This document shows positions 1 to 7,183 of a stretch of DNA of 21,557 bases, piece by piece (the first letter of the stretch is position 1; each line of letters begins with the position of its first letter). The translations under genes were made by a program, and so were the position numbers. The notes beneath the pieces are model-generated. The model made no database searches, had not been told where the DNA came from, and was given only the letters and a program-made list of their open reading frames with translations. This DNA comes from a virus, in the IMG/VR virus record IMGVR_UViG_3300044859_002233, positions 1-21,557 of that record, one strand, 5' to 3'.

Positions 1-242
1 AAAGTAAAATGGTCTATATCAGTAAAAATAATTTGTAATCTTTTTTTTTTCTCATTAGTATTATCAGATGAATTAAAAAGTAAATCCCAAAATGTATCAT
101 GATTAAGTATTCTTTTATTATCTAAAAAACTAGAAAAATAAATACTTATTATGTCTTCACATATAGCATTCCATCTCATTTTACCTGATTTAGTTGTATT
201 TTCTAGTAACTTATCATAGAATATATCTACATTAAACGACAT
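1..242 (-). CDS. Unknown protein, 5' end only (cut by left edge)
   Basis: An open frame on the minus strand starts with ATG at 242-240 and stays open for 80 codons to the left edge without a stop, so only the N-terminus is visible. It begins MSFNVDIFYDKLL and contains MRWNAICEDIISIYF. It is rich in Asn, Asp, Ile and Lys, as is typical of its AT-rich neighbours. I recognise no domain. Support for it being real comes from context. A CCTAAA hexamer lies 23 nt before the ATG, the same spacing as at the other genes here. The upstream gene on the same strand stops 8 bases before this ATG, with a hairpin between them. Position in a glycan cluster makes a glycan role possible, but nothing in the visible residues shows it. 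Confidence 0.7.
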   Translation of the reverse strand, partial: MSFNVDIFYDKLLENTTKSGKMRWNAICEDIISIYFSSFLDNKRILNHDTFWDLLFNSSDNTNEKKKRLQIIFTDIDHFT

Positions 243-265
243 TAAATATCTATTGTATATATTTA
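243..265 (-). terminator. Stop-codon hairpin after the nucleotide-sugar dehydrogenase gene
   Basis: A perfect 7-bp inverted repeat, TAAATAT (243-249) and ATATTTA (259-265), has a 9-nt loop that contains the stop codon (250-252) of the gene on its right. In mimivirus, mRNA 3' ends map to such hairpins. The same role here is inferred, and AT-rich DNA makes short palindromes common. Confidence 0.5.
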
Positions 266-1407
266 TTTAGGTCTAAGTATTGGGTTGATTCATTGCCAGT
301 AAGTTCATAAAGATAGGTAAATCTATCTCCATATAGACTTTCTAAAGATTTGACTACGCCTTCGCTATCATGAATAATAACTTTCATTCCAAGTTTTACA
401 GCCTCCTTTGCAAGTTCAAGTTGTTGCGACTCTTCAAGAATTGTTGTATTCTTCTTATACACAACACCATTAAAGAAAATCGGCTTTTTTTCAGTATTAA
501 TTGATACAATATAGTCTAAAAGATTCTTCAAATGATCAACATTAATTTCATCTGTAACTTCACCAATTTTATTTCTACAGGCAATTGTTTTTGAAAAGTA
601 ACAGAGTGCACGATTATCGCGTGGCAGACAGGGACCACCAAAACCATGCCCCCATCCTAGAAACTTTTTACCTACACGAGAATCTGAACCCACTGCATTT
701 AGCACCCTTTGAGGATTACCACCTGCCTTTACAACAAGATCACCAATTGTATTTGCAAATGAGATCTTTGTCGTTAGAAAACAGTTAATTGAAATCTTTG
801 TAATTTCAGCTTCAAGAGTTGTCATATACGCAAACTCAGGCTTATTAGTTACATAATTTGAATAGAGTGTAGTTAGCTTCTCCTTTGCAAACTCTGAAGT
901 GTGTCCAATAAGAACAAGGTCTGGGCACTTCATACCCTTTACAATATCACCCTGTGCAATAAACTCAGGACTATAACAAACATGATAGTTATACTTTGAG
1001 AGGCGATCTTGTATCGTCTGTGTGTAGTGAGGCATAACTGTACATGTAATTACAAGGAGTTTATCTGTATAATCAGGATTTACTTCATTTTCCGCAAGGA
1101 GTGCATTAACTATATCATCAACTGCTGTATGATCATATGAGCCATTTGAAAGAGAAGGAGTTAACACAACTACAAAAATAGAAGGGAGGTTGTAAATATC
1201 ATTGATATTATCGACTACATTTATATTTGAACTCTTTTGAAGCATAGTTTCTATATAAGGTTCAACCGTTTTTAGAGTCTTATTCTTGATACAATTTCTT
1301 TGTGACTCACTTTTATCAAAGCAAATAGTCTTATACCCGGCTTCCTCAATAATGAGTGCAAGTGAAAGTCCAAGTTTTCCTACTCCTATGAATCCCACAC
1401 TTTCCAT
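250..1407 (-). CDS. UDP-glucose 6-dehydrogenase-like nucleotide-sugar dehydrogenase
   Basis: Enzymes of this family oxidise a UDP-hexose (usually UDP-glucose to UDP-glucuronate) with two NAD+ in the cytosol. The 385 residues, a usual bacterial length, show the order expected: an N-terminal NAD-binding Rossmann loop GVGKLG (8-13), the SPEF segment (146-149) with its catalytic Glu, Lys204 and Asn208 in EITKISIN, the catalytic cysteine Cys260 and Asp264 in FGGPCLPRD, and a C-terminal NAD/UDP-binding half starting near PIFFNGVVYKK. From memory the Lys/Asn/Cys/Asp numbering matches the streptococcal enzyme. Catalytic residues are therefore complete and the enzyme looks active. The substrate could be another nucleotide sugar, such as GDP-mannose or a UDP-HexNAc, since family members share these motifs. 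It is the precursor-supplying gene at the left of the glycan island and is divergent from the StrG-like oxygenase gene. Confidence 0.88.
   Translation of the reverse strand: MESVGFIGVGKLGLSLALIIEEAGYKTICFDKSESQRNCIKNKTLKTVEPYIETMLQKSSNINVVDNINDIYNLPSIFVVVLTPSLSNGSYDHTAVDDIVNALLAENEVNPDYTDKLLVITCTVMPHYTQTIQDRLSKYNYHVCYSPEFIAQGDIVKGMKCPDLVLIGHTSEFAKEKLTTLYSNYVTNKPEFAYMTTLEAEITKISINCFLTTKISFANTIGDLVVKAGGNPQRVLNAVGSDSRVGKKFLGWGHGFGGPCLPRDNRALCYFSKTIACRNKIGEVTDEINVDHLKNLLDYIVSINTEKKPIFFNGVVYKKNTTILEESQQLELAKEAVKLGMKVIIHDSEGVVKSLESLYGDRFTYLYELTGNESTQYLDLNKYIQ
266..271 (-). promoter_or_regulatory. CCTAAA start-proximal box
   Basis: On the minus strand CCTAAA lies 23 nt before the ATG at 242. It matches the position of the YTTAAA box of other genes in the window and sits inside the end of the preceding coding region. 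Confidence 0.45.
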
Positions 1408-1430
1408 AATAAATTAATATACAAGGTATC

Positions 1431-1436
1431 TTTAAA
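1431..1436. promoter_or_regulatory. TTTAAA box in a divergent intergenic region
   Basis: TTTAAA, its own reverse complement, is 23 nt before the ATG at 1407 and 41 nt before the opposite ATG at 1478. The 1478 gene also has a weaker TTTAAT at 1445-1450, 27 nt before its start. Confidence 0.5.
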
Positions 1437-1477
1437 CGATACGTTTTAATTTTGTATATTTTATTTGATATATAATT

Positions 1478-2194
1478 ATGAAAATGTTGACATTAGAGAA
1501 GGCTCAGACTAACACTTTCTCTTATAAATATGATACAGTAAAATATCCTTTTTATGAAAAGATTCAGACCATATTTGATATTCAAACTCCTTTAGAAGAA
1601 TTATCAATTGCATTTCCTAACTCTCAAAAGAATCAGGTGACATTTGAAACAGATACTGCAACATTTTTCCATAAAAAATATTATAAGTCTGATAAATATG
1701 CAGAAGTAGTTAAATTATATGAAGCCTTTTTAAAAGAATATATATTACCTCTATTTGATGAGGATAAATTAGTGGTACAAAAGGAGCCATCATTCAGAGT
1801 CCACTTACCTAATAATACTGCACTTGGAAAGCGAAGTGACCAATCTGATGAAGAAATTATTGGTATGCATTGTGATGGAGATTACGGACATCCTCCTGAA
1901 GAAATAAATTTTATGCTTTCCATTACGGGACAGGAGGGATCAAATTCATGTTATATTGAAACGAGTCCTAATAAGGGGAATTTCTTTCCTGTAAAGATCG
2001 CTAAAGGCGAGTTTCTAAGTTTTTATGGCAATCGCTGTAGACATTATAATATGAAAAATACAACAGGAAAAACAAGAGTTTCTTTTGATTTTCGCGTTAT
2101 TCCCTTTTCAAAGTACAAAGAATCTGATTTTTCAGCTGTACATAGCAAGCGCGCATTTAAGATAGGAGATTATTATACAGTTATTGAAAAGTAG
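1478..2194 (+). CDS. StrG-like 2OG-Fe(II) oxygenase
   Basis: The 238-residue protein has the iron-binding facial triad of 2-oxoglutarate dioxygenases: His131 and Asp133 in MHCDGDYGH, and the distal His189 in RCRHYN, followed by Arg200 or Arg206 for the co-substrate in TRVSFDFRV. The string of conserved features (HxDxDYGH, EINF, then GEFLSFYGN and the TGKTRVSFDFRV block) resembles StrG-like proteins first noted in streptomycin clusters, whose substrate is not well defined. It may hydroxylate a sugar, an amino acid or a small carrier in glycan synthesis. It is separated by 33 nt from a second, unrelated-looking 2OG oxygenase on the same strand. Translation could start at Met1 or Met3 (MKM); the first is used. 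The family call is firm and the substrate unknown. Confidence 0.82.
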   Translation: MKMLTLEKAQTNTFSYKYDTVKYPFYEKIQTIFDIQTPLEELSIAFPNSQKNQVTFETDTATFFHKKYYKSDKYAEVVKLYEAFLKEYILPLFDEDKLVVQKEPSFRVHLPNNTALGKRSDQSDEEIIGMHCDGDYGHPPEEINFMLSITGQEGSNSCYIETSPNKGNFFPVKIAKGEFLSFYGNRCRHYNMKNTTGKTRVSFDFRVIPFSKYKESDFSAVHSKRAFKIGDYYTVIEK

Positions 2195-2221
2195 ATTCAT
2201 TTAAAGAATATTTATAATCTA
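2192..2221 (+). terminator. Stop-codon inverted repeat after the StrG-like gene
   Basis: TAGATT (2192-2197), whose first three bases are the stop codon, pairs with AATCTA (2216-2221). The 18-nt loop holds the TTTAAA box (2200-2205) of the next gene. It is a candidate mRNA 3'-end signal by analogy with mimivirus. Confidence 0.4.
2200..2205 (+). promoter_or_regulatory. TTTAAA start-proximal box
   Basis: TTTAAA is 22 nt before the ATG at 2228, in the loop of the inverted repeat at 2192-2221. Confidence 0.55.
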
Positions 2222-2227
2222 TACTAC

Positions 2228-2974
2228 ATGTCTCTTGTAGAAACATTTAGTACAAATAATCAAAAAAAACTAGATACTATTAAAAATACCTACGAAAAGA
2301 ATAGACCTATTGAGCATATTTATATAAATGATTTTTTTTCGAATGAAGATTTGAAGAGTATTTTAGAAGAGTGGCCCAGTCTAGATGATACTCGTTGGAG
2401 TTCATTAAAGAGAATGCTAGACTATGGTGTAGGAAATAAATTAGAGATATCTAAACTGGATTTAATGGGTACTCAGACTCAACAAATATTACTAAGGCTT
2501 CTCTCTGAACCATTTATTAAATCACTCGAATATGTTACTGGAATAAAGAATCTTAAAAGCGATATTGAACTCTATGGAGGTGGTCTTGTCTATACACCAA
2601 GTGGTGGGTTTTTGAAGGTTCATGCTGATTTTAACTATAATAATAAGATAAAGATGTACAGGCGCATTAATATTATTATTTATCTTAATGAAGAATGGGA
2701 TGAATCGTGGAATGGGAATTTTGAGTTTTGGTCAGAGGATATGCAAAAAATAAAGTCATATCCACCCACTGTAAACACTGCTATACTTTTTCATGTTCAT
2801 GATAAAGCATTCCATGGATATCCTGATAAGATTAACTGTCCTGCAACAATTGGAAGAAAATCAATCAATTTGTACTATTATACTATAGAAAATGACTCAT
2901 CTCAAGATAAAAATCCACACAAGACAATATGGAAGGAGAAGAATAATACTATAGTAAATTTAGACTCTTATTAA
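2228..2974 (+). CDS. 2OG-Fe(II) oxygenase, prolyl 4-hydroxylase-like
   Basis: This 248-residue protein carries a jelly-roll 2OG-Fe(II) oxygenase domain in its C-terminal half. The motif chain is YGGGLVYTPSGGFLKVHAD (His132, Asp134), strand IYLNEEWDESWNGNFEFW, the distal His196 in FHGYPD, and the co-substrate Arg210 in GRKSINLYYYT. This is the pattern of the 2OG-FeII_Oxy_3 / prolyl 4-hydroxylase group, which hydroxylates prolines in proteins but also small molecules in secondary pathways. The N-terminal 110 residues include a typical INDFFSNEDLKSILEEWP segment seen before such domains. It could make hydroxylated residues to which sugars are attached, or act on a sugar; the sequence does not decide. 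It ends convergently with the next gene, the two stop codons sharing TTAA. Confidence 0.85.
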   Translation: MSLVETFSTNNQKKLDTIKNTYEKNRPIEHIYINDFFSNEDLKSILEEWPSLDDTRWSSLKRMLDYGVGNKLEISKLDLMGTQTQQILLRLLSEPFIKSLEYVTGIKNLKSDIELYGGGLVYTPSGGFLKVHADFNYNNKIKMYRRINIIIYLNEEWDESWNGNFEFWSEDMQKIKSYPPTVNTAILFHVHDKAFHGYPDKINCPATIGRKSINLYYYTIENDSSQDKNPHKTIWKEKNNTIVNLDSY

Positions 2975-2980
2975 TCCTTC
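2932..2980. terminator. Interrupted inverted repeat at a convergent gene junction
   Basis: GAAGGA (2932-2937) pairs with TCCTTC (2975-2980), and inside it AATAA (2942-2946) pairs with TTATT (2968-2972), with a 4x2 internal loop and a 21-nt terminal loop. It spans the overlapping stop codons (2971-2974) and could end transcripts from both sides. The stem is imperfect, so confidence is low. Confidence 0.3.
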
Positions 2981-3741
2981 TCTATTATACGCCATTTAGT
3001 TAATGGCTTATGCCAAAAAGGTTGATGATATATAATACCCTTCGATAATAAAGCGGCTACATAACTGAGTGAACTTGTTGTAGTTGTTAAGATATCAGCA
3101 AAAATCAGGCCGCTGAATGTATCTAAAATATCTTCATTTAAATGAAACACTGTATCAGGTGCAGTAAATAGGGAGAAGTTTACTTCATCACCCTGTGAAT
3201 AAATATGAAACTTTAATGGTTTATCTTTAAAATCATTGCGAATTTGGTGTATCATTTTTAAATAATATGTATCTGGAGTTATAGTTCCCCAATCACCAAC
3301 ATCACATTTATTATGACGACGAATGTGAATAGCAATATTAAAAAATTTACTATTATAAGGATTTGCCTTATCTTTATAAAAGTAGTTTTTAATTTCTAAG
3401 AAAGTTTTACTAGAATAATACATATCTATATTTGCTTCTATTTCACGATACGTCTTTCCTATATCACCATTTGATACTTTATATAGTTCCATATTTTCAT
3501 CTTTTGTAAGGTAAAGTTCATGAACTTTCATATATTTAGTTAGCTTTTCTGTAAAGTGTGGATCATTATTATAGTTGTGAGCAAATGTAGTGTGTGGTGT
3601 AAATACAAATTGTTCTTTTAAATATTCTTGAACAAAAAGTATTTCACATATTAAACTTTGAAATTGAGCACCAAATCCATCATCTCTAAAAGTATTTGTA
3701 TAAAACATATTAGTATATAATATCTCTTTTTTAAATATCAT
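2971..3741 (-). CDS. Fucosyltransferase-fold glycosyltransferase (GT11/GT23/O-FucT superfamily)
   Basis: The 256-residue protein has hallmarks of the fucosyltransferase superfamily that uses GDP-fucose. Near the N-terminus is a glycine-rich acceptor/donor loop DDGFGAQFQ (20-28). In the middle is the basic motif IAIHIRRHNKCD, with His139, Arg141 and Arg142 in the HxRR position that contacts the donor diphosphate. Late in the protein, FADILTTTTSSLSYVAALLS corresponds to the conserved Ser-rich helix of the superfamily. It is shorter than GT23 enzymes and lacks the exact GT11 signatures, so the family number is left open and the donor could differ. Its ATG overlaps the stop of the upstream same-strand GT11 gene by four bases (ATGA). 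A TCCAAA at 3765-3770 lies 23 nt upstream, inside that gene. Confidence 0.72.
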   Translation of the reverse strand: MIFKKEILYTNMFYTNTFRDDGFGAQFQSLICEILFVQEYLKEQFVFTPHTTFAHNYNNDPHFTEKLTKYMKVHELYLTKDENMELYKVSNGDIGKTYREIEANIDMYYSSKTFLEIKNYFYKDKANPYNSKFFNIAIHIRRHNKCDVGDWGTITPDTYYLKMIHQIRNDFKDKPLKFHIYSQGDEVNFSLFTAPDTVFHLNEDILDTFSGLIFADILTTTTSSLSYVAALLSKGIIYHQPFWHKPLTKWRIIEKD

Positions 3742-4601
3742 GCTTTATTATATTGAATAAACTCTTTGGACCAAAAAAAATCTGGATTAAATAAAGAATT
3801 ATCATTAAAAGGTATTAATCTAGGTACTACAATTTTTTTCAATGGATTAGTATTTAAATATCCTGCCCACCAACTAAATGTACTTCTCCAATTTATAATG
3901 AGATGTTCACTATTCTTCATTATAGCTAACTCATTAATAGTATTATTAATATCACAAAAACTAAATTTTGTTTTATCTGTAAATAGTTTTTTAATATAGT
4001 TTAAATCACTTCCATTATCAATTTCACGTGTTCCACCAGTAAATACTAAAAAATGATAGTTATCTTCATTAAAGTATTTATCAATTACTTCATAGATAAA
4101 TTCTACAAACCAACTTATATTATCATAAATTACAAAAGCATCTCCAAGTCTAAAATGAATAGCGACTATTTCTTTATTACCTACTTGTAATTTTAAATCT
4201 TTTAAATAGTTAATTGAAAACTCTTCAATATCATCATTTAACTTATATTGTTTGCAAATTTCATTTTTATACTCTAGAAAAAATTGCTCACTTTCAAAAT
4301 GACCAAATAATAATGTATTATCAGGAGCTGCTTTAAAATCATTTATTTTAGAAATAGTATCTATATCGCTTGTGTTGTCAAGAAATCTATGAAATTCATT
4401 AAAATCACTTATAGTATTTAATTCAATATTTAGCTTAAAATTATTTAATAGGCATATTTGCCCGTGTATTTCTCTTGAATAAATATCCTTCGGAAGTCTA
4501 ACATCTGTATAATTTTTTTTTGCCAATGCTATACTAGCTGCTAATTGAAATAATTGATTTCCTAATCTTCCAATATTTCCTAATTCTGGATACAAAATCA
4601 T
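3738..4601 (-). CDS. GT11-like (alpha-1,2-fucosyltransferase family) glycosyltransferase
   Basis: GT11 enzymes transfer L-fucose from GDP-fucose to a galactose or similar acceptor. The 287-residue protein has the family order and usual length: GRLGNQLFQLAASIAL (11-26), VAIHFRLGD (His149, Arg151, Asp154), and the late block NWRSTFSWWAGYLN (237-250). The normal HxRRGD is changed to HFRLGD, Leu replacing the second Arg, while the other two GT11 domains in this window keep RRGD. That may alter donor use or activity. No signal peptide or membrane anchor is visible, so it would act in the cytosol or virus factory, unlike Golgi fucosyltransferases. It is divergent from the exostosin-like gene at 4652 and has a TTTAAA box 22 nt before its ATG. 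The C-terminus FFWSKEFIQ matches that of the other GT11 copies. Confidence 0.85.
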   Translation of the reverse strand: MILYPELGNIGRLGNQLFQLAASIALAKKNYTDVRLPKDIYSREIHGQICLLNNFKLNIELNTISDFNEFHRFLDNTSDIDTISKINDFKAAPDNTLLFGHFESEQFFLEYKNEICKQYKLNDDIEEFSINYLKDLKLQVGNKEIVAIHFRLGDAFVIYDNISWFVEFIYEVIDKYFNEDNYHFLVFTGGTREIDNGSDLNYIKKLFTDKTKFSFCDINNTINELAIMKNSEHLIINWRSTFSWWAGYLNTNPLKKIVVPRLIPFNDNSLFNPDFFWSKEFIQYNKA

Positions 4602-4623
4602 CTATCGTGTATATATATAGCAG

Positions 4624-4629
4624 TTTAAA
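4624..4629. promoter_or_regulatory. Shared symmetric TTTAAA box of two divergent genes
   Basis: TTTAAA lies in the exact middle of the 50-bp divergent gap, 22 nt from the ATG at 4601 on one side and 22 nt from the ATG at 4652 on the other. Being palindromic, one element could serve both genes. Confidence 0.6.
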
Positions 4630-4651
4630 TAGTATAGTATAATATACTCAT

Positions 4652-5632
4652 ATGAAATTCCCCATTAGTTTTTCAATCCCTGAAGAAAAACTACTAGACA
4701 CTTTTAAAGTAAAAACTAAAGTACTTTCAACATTAATACCAGGTAATATGAGTACCTATATATTTCAATCTGAAGAGTCATATTATAAAGAATATCAAGA
4801 AAGTGTTTTTGCACTGACTTATAAAAAAGGAGGTTATGATTGTATGAGACATTATGAAATTCTTGCAAATGGTTGTATTCCATGGTTCGTTGGTCTTCAA
4901 GATGTTCCTTCAAACAGACTAACACATTTTCCAAAAGAACTTGTTCTTGAGGCAATGTCTGTTCTTGGAGAGAATGCTAAACTGGATGATTCAATTGAAA
5001 AACACATTGAAGAATCAAAGAAACTATATGGATTTGTAGATTCTACAGAAAGAAAGGATTCTATACTGAAAGTATCACTTGATAATCCTCTCATTGAAAA
5101 ATACTCTTTGCTTCTTCTTGAATATACTCGAAAGAATCTAACAACTGAAGCAATGGCTAGATATATGCTCAGTGTTTCTGGTAACTCGGCTGCAAAAAGT
5201 GTACTCTATCTTTCAAGGGATATTGACCCTGATTATCAACGCTGCGTAACACTACACGGTTTTAAAAAACTTCTTGGAAAGAAATGTCATGACTTTCCTT
5301 GTATACCACATTTATATACTGACTTTGGAAAGGAACGAGCAAAGGGACTTTATGGTAAAGGAATCTCCTATACATGTCTTCTTGAAAAAGAGCAATATAG
5401 AAATGACCAATATGATTTTACTCTAGAAGAGTCTATTAAGAATCATAAATATGATGTAATAGTGTACGGTTCTATTCATAGGGGTATTATATTATGGGAT
5501 CTTGTAAACAAATACTACAAACCGAATGAAGTTCTATTAGTCTGTGGAGAGGATCATAATTCAAACTATGGTACACCATGTGAATATATGAATGAGAATT
5601 TTCCACACCCTATGTTTATACGTGAACTCTAA
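4652..5632 (+). CDS. Exostosin-like (GT47-type motif) putative glycosyltransferase
   Basis: The 326-residue protein has, early on (61-80), GYDCMRHYEILANGCIPWFV, which resembles the RxYExLxxGCIPV donor-site motif of exostosin-like GT-B enzymes. Its C-terminal third looks like a Rossmann half-domain: a start VLYLSRDIDPDYQRCVTLHG, then YDVIVYGSIHRG and VLLVCGEDHN. In ordinary exostosin-type enzymes the GCIPV region lies in the second Rossmann domain, so the visible order here suggests swapped halves or a different domain arrangement. It lies between two minus-strand GT11 genes and ends convergently with the second, sharing CTAA. Glycosyltransferase is inferred from the motif and context; substrate unknown. 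Confidence 0.6.
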   Translation: MKFPISFSIPEEKLLDTFKVKTKVLSTLIPGNMSTYIFQSEESYYKEYQESVFALTYKKGGYDCMRHYEILANGCIPWFVGLQDVPSNRLTHFPKELVLEAMSVLGENAKLDDSIEKHIEESKKLYGFVDSTERKDSILKVSLDNPLIEKYSLLLLEYTRKNLTTEAMARYMLSVSGNSAAKSVLYLSRDIDPDYQRCVTLHGFKKLLGKKCHDFPCIPHLYTDFGKERAKGLYGKGISYTCLLEKEQYRNDQYDFTLEESIKNHKYDVIVYGSIHRGIILWDLVNKYYKPNEVLLVCGEDHNSNYGTPCEYMNENFPHPMFIREL

Positions 5633-6504
5633 TACATATCAACTTGTGTAAATTCATCTGACCAAAAGATAGATGGTGTAATCTGAATTGCCCCAACTGT
5701 TTTTTTTGGAACTAATACAAGTTTATTTGGGTGTGTTCCCAGATAGGCACCCCACCAACTAAATGTTGAACGATTCATGAGAATATAATGATCACATGAA
5801 ATTAGAGTTGAAAAATCAGAAATAGTATCATCGAACTCACAAACCATACTATTATTATTCATTTCAAATGTATTCTTTACCCACTCTAAATCTGCTTGAT
5901 TAGTTGTATGTGAACCACCTATAAAATATAAATATACATATTTATCAGAAGCAAAAAATTTTGTTTGTAAATCTATAACAATCTGTTTCATTCTATTCCA
6001 GTCATACTCTTTTGTATACTCTTGAAGATCTCCTCGACGAATATGAATTGCAACAATTTCTTTTTCTTTATCGTAATTTTCTCTTATATGTTGAATATAC
6101 TTTTCACCAATGCTCTTTTTTTCGTCAATTAAATTAATCCGTTTTTTAATTTCTTTCTTATGTTTTTTAAAAAAGAGTTCACTTTCAGGATACCCCTCAA
6201 GAATTATATTTTGATATTGTATTGTCATGATTTGATGCCTTGGATACTCTAAATCTTCATTTGCGGGAAATAAAACTCGTATGCAATTATTCAATATTTG
6301 AGTATAGTCATAATTAGTATAATAAGAACACGCGTGTTTAAAATTATGTAGTAGAGATTTTTGATTATCAAATATTCTATCTTTAATATCAATAGGAAGA
6401 CATGCATTATTTCCAGTTTCAATTTCTATTGCAATCATAGCTGCTAATTGAAATAATTGATTACCTAATCTACCATGCGTTCCTATTGCTGGAAATAGTA
6501 TCAT
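5629..6504 (-). CDS. GT11-like (alpha-1,2-fucosyltransferase family) glycosyltransferase
   Basis: This is the second GT11 domain protein (291 residues). It has GRLGNQLFQLAAMIAIEIE (11-29), the intact donor motif VAIHIRRGDL (His154, Arg156, Arg157, Asp159), a FIGGSHTTNQADLEW segment, and the late signature MNRSTFSWWGAYLG (243-256). The middle EGYPESELFFKKHKKEIKK closely matches the GT11 part of the 702-residue fusion at 12461-14569, so these two are nearer to each other than to the copy at 3738-4601. All expected catalytic positions are present. The likely donor is GDP-fucose, as for the family; acceptor unknown. No membrane anchor or signal is seen. A TTTAAA box is 23 nt before the ATG. Confidence 0.88.
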   Translation of the reverse strand: MILFPAIGTHGRLGNQLFQLAAMIAIEIETGNNACLPIDIKDRIFDNQKSLLHNFKHACSYYTNYDYTQILNNCIRVLFPANEDLEYPRHQIMTIQYQNIILEGYPESELFFKKHKKEIKKRINLIDEKKSIGEKYIQHIRENYDKEKEIVAIHIRRGDLQEYTKEYDWNRMKQIVIDLQTKFFASDKYVYLYFIGGSHTTNQADLEWVKNTFEMNNNSMVCEFDDTISDFSTLISCDHYILMNRSTFSWWGAYLGTHPNKLVLVPKKTVGAIQITPSIFWSDEFTQVDMY

Positions 6505-6510
6505 TCTTAT

Positions 6511-6530
6511 AAAGAAATAAATATTTCTTT
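6511..6530 (-). terminator. Perfect hairpin between methyltransferase and GT11 genes
   Basis: AAAGAAATA (6511-6519) and TATTTCTTT (6522-6530) form a perfect 9-bp inverted repeat with two bases between the arms. It begins 9 bases past the methyltransferase stop codon and lies before the next ATG, so it is a strong candidate mimivirus-type transcript end signal. Confidence 0.6.
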
Positions 6531-6533
6531 AAA
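6528..6533 (-). promoter_or_regulatory. TTTAAA start-proximal box
   Basis: TTTAAA is 23 nt before the ATG at 6504 and overlaps the outer arm of the hairpin at 6511-6530. Confidence 0.55.
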
Positions 6534-6539
6534 TAATAC

Positions 6540-7172
6540 TTAACAATTCTTAAAACACGATGTAAGTCCATTACAACCCTCCTCGTGCTTTACACGCCAC
6601 GTTTGACCATTCTTATTTACAATCATAGTAAAATCCTTAGATTCATCCATAGTCACTCCAAAATACTCCTCAATTGCACGAATAACACCCCGCTTATTAT
6701 CCCAGTTTAATCCAATTGAACCATTCTTACGCACATAGTTCTTTCCATTCATATTAGTGTCATGAAACATAACAACTGCCTTGTCAGCAAGTAAGGGAAA
6801 CCAGTGCGCAATCTCTTGAACAGTATGATCATATAAATGAGATGTATCAATAAAGAGCACATCGATTGGGCGACCTACATTAGAAGCATATAACCTTGAA
6901 AATTGGATATCATCCATCTGAACAAAATTTCCATTACAGATATCATTATAAGAAAACCCAATAGTAGGTTCAACATCACATCCAAAGATAATAGACCCAA
7001 GTTCACGAGTTACCCTATCAAATGTCTTTGAAGACTGTCCGCTACTTACACCTAGTTCTACGATAACTTTAGGAGACATTTCATATGCCTGTCTATAAAG
7101 TGTTTCAAGGTGATCTGATAGGTCACAGTCCTCAGTCCTTCCTCGTTGCTGAATTTCCTCAAGATACTTCAT
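6540..7172 (-). CDS. CmcI-like SAM-dependent methyltransferase (Methyltransf_24 type)
   Basis: The 210-residue protein is a class I methyltransferase. The SAM-binding loop is VIVELGVSSGQSS (36-48), followed by an acidic strand end GCDVEP (64-69), then IDVLFIDTSHLYDHTVQE with Asp109 and His112, and VVMFHDTN with His137 and Asp138. This layout, with an acid/His metal site, is that of the cephalosporin-hydroxylase/rhamnosyl O-methyltransferase-like group, which often methylates sugars in polysaccharide clusters. It likely adds an O-methyl cap or decoration to the glycan made by its neighbours. The C-terminus ends in a Cys-rich tail (GCNGLTSCFKNC). It is the middle of three same-strand genes, each junction holding an inverted repeat. 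The exact acceptor cannot be read. Confidence 0.82.
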   Translation of the reverse strand: MKYLEEIQQRGRTEDCDLSDHLETLYRQAYEMSPKVIVELGVSSGQSSKTFDRVTRELGSIIFGCDVEPTIGFSYNDICNGNFVQMDDIQFSRLYASNVGRPIDVLFIDTSHLYDHTVQEIAHWFPLLADKAVVMFHDTNMNGKNYVRKNGSIGLNWDNKRGVIRAIEEYFGVTMDESKDFTMIVNKNGQTWRVKHEEGCNGLTSCFKNC

Positions 7173-7183
7173 ATAATATATTT

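Noticed and set aside
41-50. Run of ten T as a possible terminator
   Set aside because: On the minus strand it encodes lysines inside the open partial gene at 1-242 and does not break the frame.
585-788. A 67-codon plus-strand open frame
   Set aside because: It lies wholly opposite the nucleotide-sugar dehydrogenase, whose motifs are clear, and its Leu/His-rich translation resembles no protein.
3738-3741. ATGA overlap read as bacterial-style translational coupling
   Set aside because: No ribosome-binding sequence is seen at this or other starts and the window looks like a eukaryotic virus. The overlap fits general compaction.
5615-5652. Possible hairpin at the convergent 5629-5632 junction (TTTATACG with TGTGTAAA)
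   Set aside because: It needs two G-U pairs, has a loop over 20 nt and would not form equally on the other strand.
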